This document shows positions 26,407 through 34,614 of a DNA stretch of 64,000 bases, one piece after another. This DNA comes from JAJPJE01 sp963724985 (lineage in GTDB: Bacteria > Acidobacteriota > Terriglobia > Terriglobales > Acidobacteriaceae). A model generated the notes under the pieces. The model was not told the origin of the DNA. It did not search any database and saw only the letters and a list, made by a program, of their open reading frames with translations. How positions within the stretch are numbered: the first letter of the stretch is position 1; each line of letters begins with the position of its first letter. The stretch lies in assembly GCA_963724985.1 (NCBI GenBank), contig CAVRWV010000025.1, positions 1 through 64,000 of the forward strand. Direction: 5' to 3'. The position numbers and the translations under genes are program-made.

Positions 26407-27954
26407 ATGCTCTATAAAACCCGCAGCGCTGCCGTTTATGGGATTGATGCCAATGTGGTCGACGTGGAAGTCGATATCTCCGGGATCAAGACAAATGACG
26501 AACGTTTCACCACCGTTGGCCTTCCCGATGCTGCCGTTCGCGAGAGCCGCGACCGGGTGAAGGCCGCGCTCAAGAACTGTGGGTACGATATACCGCCGTG
26601 TAACATCACGATCAACCTCGCCCCAGCTGACATCAAGAAAGAAGGATCGGGTTTCGATCTACCGATGGCGCTCGGCATCCTCGGCGCTTACGGCGGTCTC
26701 ACCGTGAAGTCGGTTGACGAGTACGTGCTGGTCGGTGAGCTCTCGCTCGACGGCGGTATTCGCCCGGTGCGCGGAGTGCTGCCCATTGCCGTGGCCACGC
26801 GAGCGAACAAGATCAAGAACCTGCTGGTTCCGGAAGCCAATGCCAACGAAGCTGCGGTGGTCACGGGAGTCAGCGTATATCCGGTGAAGTCGCTGATGGA
26901 TGTCGTGCACTTTCTGAATTCTGGAAACGGTATTCAGCCGGTAAAGGTCGATAGCGTTGCTCTACTCAACCAGGCGCAGCAGTTTTCTGTGGATTTCAAA
27001 GATGTGCGTGGACAACTGACGGCAAAGCGCGCCTTGGAGGTCTCCTGCGCGGGCGGACACAACATTCTGATGATCGGACCTCCCGGATCAGGCAAGACGA
27101 TGCTGGCGAAGCGTATTCCGACCATCCTTCCGCCGCTGACGTTCGAGGAAGCGCTGGAGACCACGAAGATCCATAGCGTCGCCGGCATTCTCGATTCCGG
27201 GAACGGGCTGGTCGGTGTGCGTCCCTATCGCGCGCCCCACCACACCATTTCCGACGCGGGGCTGATCGGTGGCGGTGCGGTGCCGCGACCGGGAGAGGTC
27301 TCGCTCGCGCATAACGGCGTTCTCTTCCTCGACGAACTGCCGGAATTTCCACGCAACGTCCTGGAGGTCATGCGCCAGCCACTCGAAGATGGAACGGTAT
27401 GCATCGCGCGTGCGGCGATGTCGCTGACCTTCCCTGCGCGCTTCATGCTGGCATCGGCGATGAATCCGTGCCCTTGCGGCTATTCCAACGACCGTTCGCG
27501 TGAATGCCACTGCACGCCGGCCATGATTCAGCGCTACATGGCGAAGATTTCCGGGCCACTGCTCGACCGTATCGACATCCACATCGACGTACCTGCCGTG
27601 AACTACAAGGAACTCCGTGGCGGCGCCTCGCCGGAAGGTTCCGAGCAGATTCGCGATCGCGTGGTTAAGGCGCGCGAGATCCAGCTCAACCGCTTTGCGC
27701 AAGCGAAAGAACGCATCTACAGCAACGCGCAGATGAGTTCACGTCAGATTCGCACCTATTGCGATCTATCCACCGATTGCGAACGCCTGCTTGAGCGCGC
27801 GATTACCCAACAGGGGCTGAGTGCCCGCGCGCACGATCGCATCCTGAAAGTCTCCCGCACCATCGCCGACCTCGAGGCAGCACCGCATATCGAGGCCAAG
27901 CACATCGCGGAAGCCATCCAGTATCGGACATTGGACCGCACCTACTGGGCGTGA
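26407..27954 (+). CDS. YifB/ComM-family Mg-chelatase-like AAA ATPase
   Basis: A 515-residue ATPase of the ComM/YifB family, implicated in branch migration during natural transformation. An N-terminal Lon-protease-like domain (MLYKTRSAAVYGIDA, about 1-165) precedes the AAA core with GPPGSGKTML (Walker A) and FLDELPEF (Walker B). CPCGYSNDRSRECHC then gives a family zinc-like cysteine cluster, and a C-terminal helical domain follows. I chose ATG 26407 rather than the in-frame start at 26170, which would lie upstream of the extended -10 promoter. Confidence 0.92.
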   Translation: MLYKTRSAAVYGIDANVVDVEVDISGIKTNDERFTTVGLPDAAVRESRDRVKAALKNCGYDIPPCNITINLAPADIKKEGSGFDLPMALGILGAYGGLTVKSVDEYVLVGELSLDGGIRPVRGVLPIAVATRANKIKNLLVPEANANEAAVVTGVSVYPVKSLMDVVHFLNSGNGIQPVKVDSVALLNQAQQFSVDFKDVRGQLTAKRALEVSCAGGHNILMIGPPGSGKTMLAKRIPTILPPLTFEEALETTKIHSVAGILDSGNGLVGVRPYRAPHHTISDAGLIGGGAVPRPGEVSLAHNGVLFLDELPEFPRNVLEVMRQPLEDGTVCIARAAMSLTFPARFMLASAMNPCPCGYSNDRSRECHCTPAMIQRYMAKISGPLLDRIDIHIDVPAVNYKELRGGASPEGSEQIRDRVVKAREIQLNRFAQAKERIYSNAQMSSRQIRTYCDLSTDCERLLERAITQQGLSARAHDRILKVSRTIADLEAAPHIEAKHIAEAIQYRTLDRTYWA

Positions 27955-27984
27955 CGTTCGTCTTACTGCGCATTGCTGCGTTCC

Positions 27985-28881
27985 TCAATGGGCCGCGATG
28001 CCCTTCGTGGCCGTTCCAATCGAGTCCAATTGCTCGATCACGTCGGGAGCGAGCTTGAGTTCAGCCGCCTTAAGGTTCTCGCGCAAATGCAGCAGACTGG
28101 ACGTCCCGGGAATCAGCAACACATTGGGGCTGCGCTGCAGCAACCATGCCAGTGCAACCTGCATGGGTGTTACTCCTAGAGACTTCGCGGCTGACTCGAG
28201 AACGGACGATTGCAAGGGAGTAAACCCTCCGAGCGGGAAGAACGGCACGTATGCGATTCCTCGTGCGGCAAGATCCTCAAGGAAGCGATCGTCCGCGCGC
28301 TGAGCCACGTTGTAGAAGTTCTGTACGCAAATGATCGAAGTGATTTTCTGTGCCTCAGCTAGTTGTGCGGCAGTAACGTTGCTCAAGCCTAACTCTCGAA
28401 TCTTTCCTTGGCTCCTCAATTCTGCAAGCACCGAGAGTGGAGTTCCGATCGATACTTCTTCGGGGGCAAAAATGCCCCCAACGCGGAGATTGACCACGTC
28501 GAGAGCGTCGAGGCCGAGATTACGAAGGTTGTCGTCGACGGCGTCGATAAGTTCCTGCCGGGAAAGCGCAGGAATCCAGGAGGCGTCGTTACCTCGGCGC
28601 GCGCCAACCTTCGTCACGATGACCAACCCTTCTCGATAGGGATGAAGCGCCTCTTTGATGATCTGATTCGTCACATGTGGGCCGTAATAATCGCTCGTGT
28701 CGATATGATTGACTCCGGCTTCGACAGCTTCACGCAGCACGGCGATTGCCTGTTGCCTATCGCGCGGAGGCCCAAACACATGTGGCCCCGCCAGTTGCAT
28801 CGCCCCATAGCCCATGCGGTTGACAGTCAGTGTGCTTCCAGGAAAGGTAAAGGTCCCGCCAAGTTCATTTCTGCTCTTCAT
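27985..28881 (-). CDS. Aldo/keto reductase
   Basis: A 298-residue NADPH-dependent oxidoreductase with a TIM-barrel pattern. It has NHIDTSDYYG (catalytic Asp and Tyr), VTKVG (Lys) and the C-terminal cofactor motif IPGTSSLLHLRENL. It resembles the general YajO/aryl-alcohol-dehydrogenase-like group. The substrate is unknown. It converges on the YifB gene and is divergent from the DUF481 gene. Confidence 0.92.
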   Translation of the reverse strand: MKSRNELGGTFTFPGSTLTVNRMGYGAMQLAGPHVFGPPRDRQQAIAVLREAVEAGVNHIDTSDYYGPHVTNQIIKEALHPYREGLVIVTKVGARRGNDASWIPALSRQELIDAVDDNLRNLGLDALDVVNLRVGGIFAPEEVSIGTPLSVLAELRSQGKIRELGLSNVTAAQLAEAQKITSIICVQNFYNVAQRADDRFLEDLAARGIAYVPFFPLGGFTPLQSSVLESAAKSLGVTPMQVALAWLLQRSPNVLLIPGTSSLLHLRENLKAAELKLAPDVIEQLDSIGTATKGIAAH

Positions 28882-29056
28882 TCCAGATTTGCTCCATCTC
28901 GTTTTGGCTTTTTACTTTGCATGATTAGATGAAGGAGCCTCCCGTTACGGAGTACGCATTTGCCCCATCTCCGCCGAGGGCGTCATTCAACGCGAAAATG
29001 ACGTTTGGAACCGTTCTTTAAAACTTTTCCGCTTCAACTCACATCAGATTGCGGGT

Positions 29057-30109
29057 ATGAGATGCAAGTGGGTTGTGATTTTCTTCTCTTTGGCCAGTTG
29101 TTTTTCCTTCGCCGACCAGATCCAGTTGAAGAGCGGGGACAAGTTCACCGGCAAGATCACCAAGCTGGATTCCGGCAAAGTCACGATTCAGACCGACTTC
29201 GCCGACGAAATCTCAGTTAAATGGGACAAGATCGCCAAGCTTACCTCCGATTCGCCGATCTATCTGCCGGGCCCCAATCAGAAGACTCTCACCGTGAACA
29301 ATATTGAGCGCACCGATGGCGAAGTTATTGTTTCCGGCGCGAACACCCCGGAGACGCGCATCGCCGCGGCTGACGTTACCCTCTTCCGCAGCGCAGATGA
29401 CCAGAAGGCATATGAGCATTCCCTTCATCCCGGACTCATGGAGGAGTGGAGCGGTGGTCTCACCTTCGGCTTGGCTCTAGCGCGAGGCAACAGCGAGACG
29501 ACCAACATTTCGTCCGGCCTGGCACTTGCTCGCACCACTCTCAACGACAAGATCACGTTGTATCTGACTTCGGTCTATGCCACCGATGCAGTTCTCAACA
29601 CCACCACTTCGGATGCAATCAATGCCGGAGCACGCTACGATCACAATCTCACGAAGCGCTTATTTGCTTATGGGAGTGGCGATTTTAGCTATGACCAACT
29701 TCAGGGACTCGATCTGGGTTCGATCATCGGCGGCGGTCTTGGCGTTCACGTCATCGATCGTCCGAACACAACGCTGGATGTTCTTGGTGGCCTTTCATGG
29801 ACTCGCCAGGCTTACATCGGAAACGTCATCAAGAGCTTCCCATCAGCGCAGATCGGCGAAACGTTCACCAAGCACCTGTTCGCGAATACCGACTTCAAGC
29901 AGAGAGGCTTCTTCTACCCTGATCTGACAAACTCCTCGCAATATAATGCCGCGCTCGACGCCGGTCTGAGCACAAGGGTCTATAAGCGCTTGAGTTGGCA
30001 GCTCACCTTCAGCGACCGCTACACCAGTTTTCCGCTACCCGGAAAGAAGAACAACGACCTGCTGTTCAGCACTGGCGTAGGAATATCCGTGGGGAGTGCA
30101 GCTAAGTAA
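29057..30109 (+). CDS. DUF481-family outer-membrane protein
   Basis: A 350-residue exported protein. The signal peptide covers about residues 1-19 (VVIFFSLASCFSFA, cleavage before DQIQLKSG). Residues 20-110 are a small beta domain typical of YdiY-like N-termini (LKSGDKFTGKITKLDSGKV). Residues 125-350 are alternating beta strands of a DUF481 barrel with SGLALARTT, AGARYDHNLTKRLF and a final aromatic-poor strand. The function of DUF481 proteins is poorly known. It shows the organism has an outer membrane. Confidence 0.85.
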   Translation: MRCKWVVIFFSLASCFSFADQIQLKSGDKFTGKITKLDSGKVTIQTDFADEISVKWDKIAKLTSDSPIYLPGPNQKTLTVNNIERTDGEVIVSGANTPETRIAAADVTLFRSADDQKAYEHSLHPGLMEEWSGGLTFGLALARGNSETTNISSGLALARTTLNDKITLYLTSVYATDAVLNTTTSDAINAGARYDHNLTKRLFAYGSGDFSYDQLQGLDLGSIIGGGLGVHVIDRPNTTLDVLGGLSWTRQAYIGNVIKSFPSAQIGETFTKHLFANTDFKQRGFFYPDLTNSSQYNAALDAGLSTRVYKRLSWQLTFSDRYTSFPLPGKKNNDLLFSTGVGISVGSAAK

Positions 30110-30172
30110 AGCGCGATTCGCATCACATTAGTCCGTCGGGCCCAATCGACTCTAAAGCCGCTGGAGGGATGC

Positions 30173-30433
30173 ATGTTCCATTTTCTGTGGGTCTTGATTA
30201 TTGGTCTTGTGGTGGGAGCGCTCGCCAAATTGATCATGCCGGGCAAAGATCCCGGCGGGATCATCGTTACCATGTTGCTGGGCATTGCCGGAGCTTTTCT
30301 GGGTGGCTGGCTTGGTCGCGTCGTCGGCCTTTACCAGGAAGGGCAAGGCGCCGGATTCATCATGTCGCTGATCGGCGCCATCATTTTGCTTGCGATCTAC
30401 CGATTGGTAATAGGCAGGCGCAGGGTGGCTTGA
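30173..30433 (+). CDS. GlsB/YeaQ/YmgE stress-response membrane protein
   Basis: An 86-residue protein with three membrane helices. LVVGALAKLIMPGKDPGG and LGIAGAFLGGWLGRVVG are the transglycosylase-associated-protein (GlsB/YeaQ) signature. The C-terminal helix ends in basic residues. Expression is usually tied to general stress in this family. It lies 63 bp downstream of the DUF481 gene. Confidence 0.92.
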   Translation: MFHFLWVLIIGLVVGALAKLIMPGKDPGGIIVTMLLGIAGAFLGGWLGRVVGLYQEGQGAGFIMSLIGAIILLAIYRLVIGRRRVA

Positions 30434-30437
30434 AGGG

Positions 30438-30469
30438 AGTTCCGGCACAGCCGAGCCGTGCCGGGAACT
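30438..30469. terminator. Hairpin between convergent genes
   Basis: AGTTCCGGCAC (30438-30448) pairs with GTGCCGGGAACT (30458-30469) with one bulge. It occupies nearly the whole 36 bp gap between the two convergent stops, so it could serve both directions, although the T-tracts are poor. Confidence 0.55.
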
Positions 30470-31501
30470 TCAGACTAATCTCTGGATCACCATTAGCGTT
30501 TCATCGTCAAACGCCGGTACCCCGTCGCGGAATAGGGTGAGGTCCTCGATACACCTGGCCAGGAGTTCCGACGATGCTGCCTCGCGGCACTTGAGAATCA
30601 GGTCGGCCAGACGCTCGAGTCCGTATTCCTGATTCTCCGGGTTGAGCGCCTCGGAGACGCCATCGGTGTAGAGCAGAACGGCGTCGCCTTTCGACAACCT
30701 CGATTTCGCTGAGACGAATTCCTGATCGGCGAACATTCCTACTGGCATCGCCGAGGATTCAACCACCTGTACGGAATCTCCTGCGAAAAGGAGTGCTGGG
30801 TTATGTCCGGCATTCACCAGTTCAAGGCCGCCATCCGGCGAAACTTTCCCGGAAATCAACGTAGCGAATTGCATTGGTAGAGTGCTCTCAGAAAACACTC
30901 GATTCGCGCGTTCCACCATCTGCGGCAAAGGCATTCCCAGCGGAACCAGCGTCCGAAAAGTGGCACTCAGGTTCGCCATCAGCATCGACGACGCCACTCC
31001 CTTGCCGGATACATCGCCGAGCAGGAAGTACAGGGTCTCGTCCGGACCGGGAATCAGGTCGCAGTAGTCTCCGCTCACAATTCCGAACGGACGATAGTGA
31101 TAGGCCACGTTCCAGCCATCTACGCGCATGTCGCGTTTCGGAAGCAGCCGGGTCTGGATTTGCGCCGCCAATTCGAGATCGCGCTCCAGTAGTCGCTGCT
31201 GTTCGGGAGGCAGACAATCGAGGCAGAACCGCACCAGGGGATTCGTGATCAATTCCTGGTCTTCGACTGCATCGTGGCAGTGTTCACACACCCCAAAGGT
31301 GCCTTCTTCAATCCGTCGAAGCGCCGCGTCCACTTCCTTTAGCAGGCTGACGAGTTGAGGGTTTTGCAGATCCGCGCGCGCCTGCTGCAACTTCTCGCGC
31401 CGGCGCAGGAGTTGGGTCCGAACTACTCGCCGCAAACTCGACGGCGCTTCCAAATCATTGGGAAGCTGGCCTGGTTGGTTGATCTTCGGTGCCGTTGCCA
31501 T
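30470..31501 (-). CDS. DksA-type zinc finger fused to SpoIIE/PP2C phosphatase
   Basis: A 343-residue fusion. Residues 20-70 form a helical region (LRRVVRTQLLRRREKLQQ, then VDAALRRIEEGTFG) leading to C72-x2-C75-x17-C93-x2-C96, the same ligand spacing as DksA. Residues 120-343 are a SpoIIE-type PP2C phosphatase with metal-binding D145 (SGDYCD), D163 (GDVSGKG), NAGHNPALL and LLYTDGVSEA. The start is ATG 31501, with AGGAG six bases upstream; an earlier GTG at 31543 is less likely. It is divergent from rpoZ-rho. SpoIIE phosphatases usually act on anti-anti-sigma factors. Confidence 0.88.
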   Translation of the reverse strand: MATAPKINQPGQLPNDLEAPSSLRRVVRTQLLRRREKLQQARADLQNPQLVSLLKEVDAALRRIEEGTFGVCEHCHDAVEDQELITNPLVRFCLDCLPPEQQRLLERDLELAAQIQTRLLPKRDMRVDGWNVAYHYRPFGIVSGDYCDLIPGPDETLYFLLGDVSGKGVASSMLMANLSATFRTLVPLGMPLPQMVERANRVFSESTLPMQFATLISGKVSPDGGLELVNAGHNPALLFAGDSVQVVESSAMPVGMFADQEFVSAKSRLSKGDAVLLYTDGVSEALNPENQEYGLERLADLILKCREAASSELLARCIEDLTLFRDGVPAFDDETLMVIQRLV

Positions 31502-31893
31502 AAACATCTCCTGCCAGGAACGATAAAGAACATCCAGGCTCACAGTCTATCTTCTAATTGATGGCAAACTGGCAGCTTCGTCGCATCATTTCTGGGGCAG
31601 GATGTGGTGCCGCTACCACTTTGGGAACTGTTCGGGCAGCGCACAGAAGCTTGACTATTTTATTGCAAAGCAAAGACTTACGCGTTACCATTCAAAATTG
31701 AAATTTAGCAACTTCAGATCGGTCATGGGCATCTATCTCTTGTCGATCGACCTGCATACCCTGGGACATTTTCCAATCCAATGCACGGCGTGAGAGTGTC
31801 GTTTTGAGGCGTACCGCGTCTTTTATGGCAGGCTTGGGTTCTATTCAGTAAGGCCTTTTTCGCCCAAAATGACCAGATATATAAGGAGACATT
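31502..31893. other. Intergenic space between the phosphatase and rpoZ
   Basis: About 390 bp separating divergent genes. I found no convincing gene. A 63-codon frame at 31602-31793 has no ribosome site and no recognisable composition. No consensus promoter was clear, although both flanking genes should start here. Confidence 0.5.
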
Positions 31894-32118
31894 TTGAAGA
31901 CCATGCGCTCTGATCTCGTATTCGATGCTTTACATACCATGAGAAACCGGTATATGCTTTGCCAGCTAGCCTCCAAAGCTACCCGTCGATTCCATCGTCC
32001 CAATACCCGTATCCAGCAAACTATGAACGAGGTGTTGGAGAAGATTGCCGTTACGCCTAGTGAAGACGTAATGCGGATCCCCGAAGAAGCTCCCGAGGCG
32101 CAGAAGCGGGCTGCCTAA
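31894..32118 (+). CDS. rpoZ: DNA-directed RNA polymerase omega subunit
   Basis: A 74-residue omega-like protein. SDLVFDALHTMRNRYMLCQL then ASKATRRFHRPNTR correspond to the omega core helix region (usual form NRFLL...AAKRARQ). Omega binds beta-prime and forms part of a ppGpp site in many bacteria. The start is TTG 31894, five bases after AGGAG (31884-31888); an ATG 9 bp later would be badly spaced. It is followed by rho. Confidence 0.8.
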   Translation: MKTMRSDLVFDALHTMRNRYMLCQLASKATRRFHRPNTRIQQTMNEVLEKIAVTPSEDVMRIPEEAPEAQKRAA

Positions 32119-32131
32119 TCAGCGCTTTTCC

Positions 32132-32162
32132 AAGCGCGCCTCCTACCCGCATTGGCGCGCTT
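32132..32162 (+). terminator. GC-rich hairpin between rpoZ and rho
   Basis: AAGCGCGCC (32132-32140) and GGCGCGCTT (32154-32162) form a perfect 9 bp stem with a 13-base loop in the 96 bp gap. There is no T-tract, so it may be a weak terminator, an attenuator in the rho leader, or an mRNA-stability element. Confidence 0.5.
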
Positions 32163-32214
32163 CAAGAGTCAGTCTAAAAAGACCCCCCTTGAAACACATT
32201 CCCCGTAGGTGATC

Positions 32215-33465
32215 ATGACCATAGCAGAACTGAAAGAAAAGAACATAACCGAGCTAACCCGCATAGCTCGTTCGCTGGACCTCCCCGGAGCCAGCGGTCT
32301 GCGCAAGCAAGACCTTATTTTTAAGATCCTTCAAGCACAGAGCGAAAAAGAGGGCCACATTTTTGCGGAAGGCGTATTGGAAATCCTGCCCGATGGCTAC
32401 GGATTCCTCCGCTCTCCCGATTACAACTACTTGCCCGGTCCGGACGACATTTATGTGTCGCCTTCGCAAATCCGCAAATTCGATCTCAAGACCGGCGACA
32501 CCATCAGCGGTCAGGTGCGTCCCCCGCATGAGGGCGAAAAATACTTCGCCCTGGTGAAGATCGAAGCCGTTAACTTCGAGTCTCCCGAAGAAGCGCGCAA
32601 CAAGATTCTGTTCGACAACCTGACTCCGCTTTATCCGCAGGAACGGCTGAAGTTGGAAGTCACGCGCGAAAATTCCAGCGCCCGTGTTATGGATCTGCTG
32701 ACGCCCGTGGGCAAAGGCCAGCGCGGCCTTATTGTCGCCCCGCCGCGTACCGGCAAGACCATGCTGTTGCAGAACCTGGCGAACTCCATCACCACCAATC
32801 ATCCGGAAGTCGTGCTCATCGTGCTGCTCATCGACGAGCGCCCGGAAGAAGTGACGGATATGCAGCGTTCGGTGAAGGGCGAAGTAATCTCGTCGACGTT
32901 CGACGAGCCCGCCGCCCGCCACGTTCAGGTCGCCGAAATGGTGATCGAAAAGGCCAAGCGCCTCGTCGAGCACAAGCGGGACGTCGTCATCCTCCTCGAT
33001 TCGATTACGCGTTTGGCGCGTGCGTATAACACCATCGTTCCGCCTTCGGGCAAAGTGCTCTCCGGCGGCGTGGATTCCAACGCGCTCCAGCGCCCGAAGC
33101 GGTTCTTCGGCGCGGCTCGCAATATCGAAGAAGGTGGTTCGCTGACCATCATCGCTACTGCGCTGATCGATACCGGATCGCGCATGGACGACGTGATCTT
33201 CGAAGAGTTCAAGGGCACCGGTAACATGGAAATCATTCTCGACCGCAAACTGGTCGACAAGCGCGTGTTCCCGGCCATCGATATTCAGCGCTCCGGCACC
33301 CGTAAGGAAGAGCTGTTGATCCCACGCGAAGACCTGGCCCGTATCTGGGTACTCCGCAAGGTGCTCAACCCGCTCTCGCCAACGGAAGCGATGGAGTTGC
33401 TCATCGACAAGCTCAGCAAGACGAAGAGCAATGGCGAGTTCCTGTCGAACATGAGCAGCTTATAA
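32215..33465 (+). CDS. rho: Transcription termination factor Rho
   Basis: A 416-residue hexameric RNA helicase. A Rho_N SAP-like domain (about 1-45, LKEKNITELTRIARSLDLPG) is followed by the RNA-binding cold-shock-like domain with DGYGFLRSPDYNYLPGPDD. The RecA-type motor then has APPRTGKTMLL (Walker A), LLIDERPEEVTDM and a Q-loop near RKEELLIP. The start is ATG 32215, preceded by TAGGTGATC, which pairs extensively with the 16S tail; a GTG at 32209 would fall inside that site. It is followed by an intrinsic terminator. Confidence 0.97.
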   Translation: MTIAELKEKNITELTRIARSLDLPGASGLRKQDLIFKILQAQSEKEGHIFAEGVLEILPDGYGFLRSPDYNYLPGPDDIYVSPSQIRKFDLKTGDTISGQVRPPHEGEKYFALVKIEAVNFESPEEARNKILFDNLTPLYPQERLKLEVTRENSSARVMDLLTPVGKGQRGLIVAPPRTGKTMLLQNLANSITTNHPEVVLIVLLIDERPEEVTDMQRSVKGEVISSTFDEPAARHVQVAEMVIEKAKRLVEHKRDVVILLDSITRLARAYNTIVPPSGKVLSGGVDSNALQRPKRFFGAARNIEEGGSLTIIATALIDTGSRMDDVIFEEFKGTGNMEIILDRKLVDKRVFPAIDIQRSGTRKEELLIPREDLARIWVLRKVLNPLSPTEAMELLIDKLSKTKSNGEFLSNMSSL

Positions 33466-33510
33466 GTTCGTTTTCGAACTGACGTTTAGTTCGGATCGAA
33501 GGTGATCAAG

Positions 33511-33542
33511 AAGCCCAGGTGAAGAGCCTGGGCTTTTTGTTT
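33511..33542 (+). terminator. Intrinsic terminator after rho
   Basis: AAGCCCAGG (33511-33519), a 7-base loop, CCTGGGCTT (33527-33535), then TTTTGTTTG. A textbook Rho-independent terminator after the rho gene itself. Confidence 0.93.
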
Positions 33543-33647
33543 GTGATTTTGTGGAGCCCGTTCGCCCTCGAGCGGGTTTGGGAGTGGTTTTGGGTGCCCC
33601 ATCCTGGCCTTCTTTTGGCTAGGGTGAGAGCAAGACTGGTCATTGCT

Positions 33648-33684
33648 GTCATGCCGAGCGCAGCGAGGCATCCCTATCCCTACC
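33648..33684. repeat. REP-like element
   Basis: TGTCATGCCGAGCGCAGCGA followed by GGCATCCC resembles the widespread intergenic GTCATxCTGAGCGxAGCGAAGGATC family, with an ATGCC/GGCAT stem. I recognise it from memory. Only one copy is in the window. Confidence 0.5.
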
Positions 33685-33843
33685 GAAATTCTTGTCAAGA
33701 CCCCAAAATCTCCAAAATCACCGCAACTCCCTCATTCCATTCCAAAAATAAACTTCGCGAAAGTGTCCAGTAGGTGCCACTGAATTTGTCACAATAGAAC
33801 TAGCATCGTAAAACGATCGACTGGAAGGTGGGAACGGCACTTC

Positions 33844-33908
33844 ATCCGTCGGATATCCGACGGATTATCCGAGCCCGATCCGTCGGATAAATTTGCCGTC
33901 CGACGGAT
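33844..33908. repeat. Paired TCCGTCGGAT palindromes
   Basis: ATCCGTCGGAT plus ATCCGACGGAT form a perfect 22 bp palindrome at 33844-33865. ATCCGTCGG (33878-33886) and CCGACGGAT (33900-33908) then form a second stem with a 13-base loop. Four copies of the same 9-11 bp word occur within 65 bp. Confidence 0.9.
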
Positions 33909-33988
33909 ACTTGCTTTGTTTTCAACAAAAGACGCGGAGGACCCCTCACCCTTCGCCTGATCCGATAAGTTTCCGCTTCCGAACGCGC

Positions 33989-34402
33989 TTATTCGCCCAT
34001 GACTTTGATCACCAGCCGCTTCGGACGCTGGCCGTCGAATTCGGCATAGAACACGCGCTGCCATGGGCCGAGATCGAGCTTGCCATCGGTGATCGGCAGA
34101 ATGACTTGATGATGTACGAGCAGTGCTTTCAGGTGCGAATCGCCATTAGTCTCGCCGGTATCGTGATGGTGATAGTCCTCACGAAACGGCGCGAGCTCTT
34201 CCAGCCACTTGTCGATGTCCTCGATCAGCCCGGACTCGTTATCGTTCACATAGACCCCGGCGGTGATGTGCATGGCCGACACCAGCACCATGCCTTCTTT
34301 GACGCCGCTCTTCTTGACGGCGGCTTCCACCTGCGGAGTGATGTGTATGTATTCGCGATGCTTCTTGGTATTGAAGGTCAGATGTTCGGTGAGGAAGTGC
34401 AT
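33989..34402 (-). CDS. YjbQ/UPF0047-family protein
   Basis: A 137-residue protein of the YjbQ family, some members of which have secondary thiamine-phosphate synthase activity. It has the family pattern LVSAMHITAGVYVNDNESGL with the conserved His and Asn/Asp, then HHHDTGETNGDSHLKA and LGPWQRVFYAEFDGQR. The length is typical. The octamer repeat array begins 7 bp upstream of the start codon. Confidence 0.92.
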   Translation of the reverse strand: MHFLTEHLTFNTKKHREYIHITPQVEAAVKKSGVKEGMVLVSAMHITAGVYVNDNESGLIEDIDKWLEELAPFREDYHHHDTGETNGDSHLKALLVHHQVILPITDGKLDLGPWQRVFYAEFDGQRPKRLVIKVMGE

Positions 34403-34409
34403 GACGTTT

Positions 34410-34609
34410 TCAGTATCTCAGTACATCAGTATGTCAGTATCGACCTGTGATGCAAGGGACGGCGATTCTGAGAAGGCGAAATTGGCAGGTCGAGCAATCC
34501 GATACGGAACGCGGCGCGATTCGCTCCCCAAAACGCGAAAACGTTGAAACTGAGAAACTGACGTACTGAAATACTGACGTACTGAAAGACTGATCGACTG
34601 ATCGACTGA
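34410..34609. repeat. Inverted array of TCAGTNNN octamers between yjbQ and ftsK
   Basis: The left arm (34410-34441) is TCAGTATC, TCAGTACA, TCAGTATG, TCAGTATC: four exact 8 bp units. The right arm (34546-34609) is GAAACTGA, GAAACTGA, CGTACTGA, AATACTGA, CGTACTGA, AAGACTGA, TCGACTGA, TCGACTGA: eight exact NNNACTGA units. Between them TCGACCTG (34440-34447) and CAGGTCGA (34486-34493) form an inner stem. The array ends 5 bp before the ftsK stop codon and starts 7 bp from the yjbQ start. Confidence 0.95.
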
Positions 34610-34614
34610 TGGCC

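Larger units (their letters stand above)
33466..33988. other. Gene-free space between rho and yjbQ
   Basis: About 520 bp with the rho terminator, a REP-like element near 33648-33684 (GTCATGCCGAGCGCAGCGAG then GCATCCCTATCCC), and the TCCGTCGGAT palindromes at 33844-33908. I saw no credible protein-coding frame. Confidence 0.6.

Noticed and set aside
31602..31793. 63-codon plus-strand frame between the phosphatase and rpoZ
   Set aside because: No ribosome site, no family features, odd composition; probably chance.
34410..34609. Reading the octamer arrays as a CRISPR array
   Set aside because: Units are 8 bp with three variable bases, there are no long repeats with unique spacers, and the arms are inverted.
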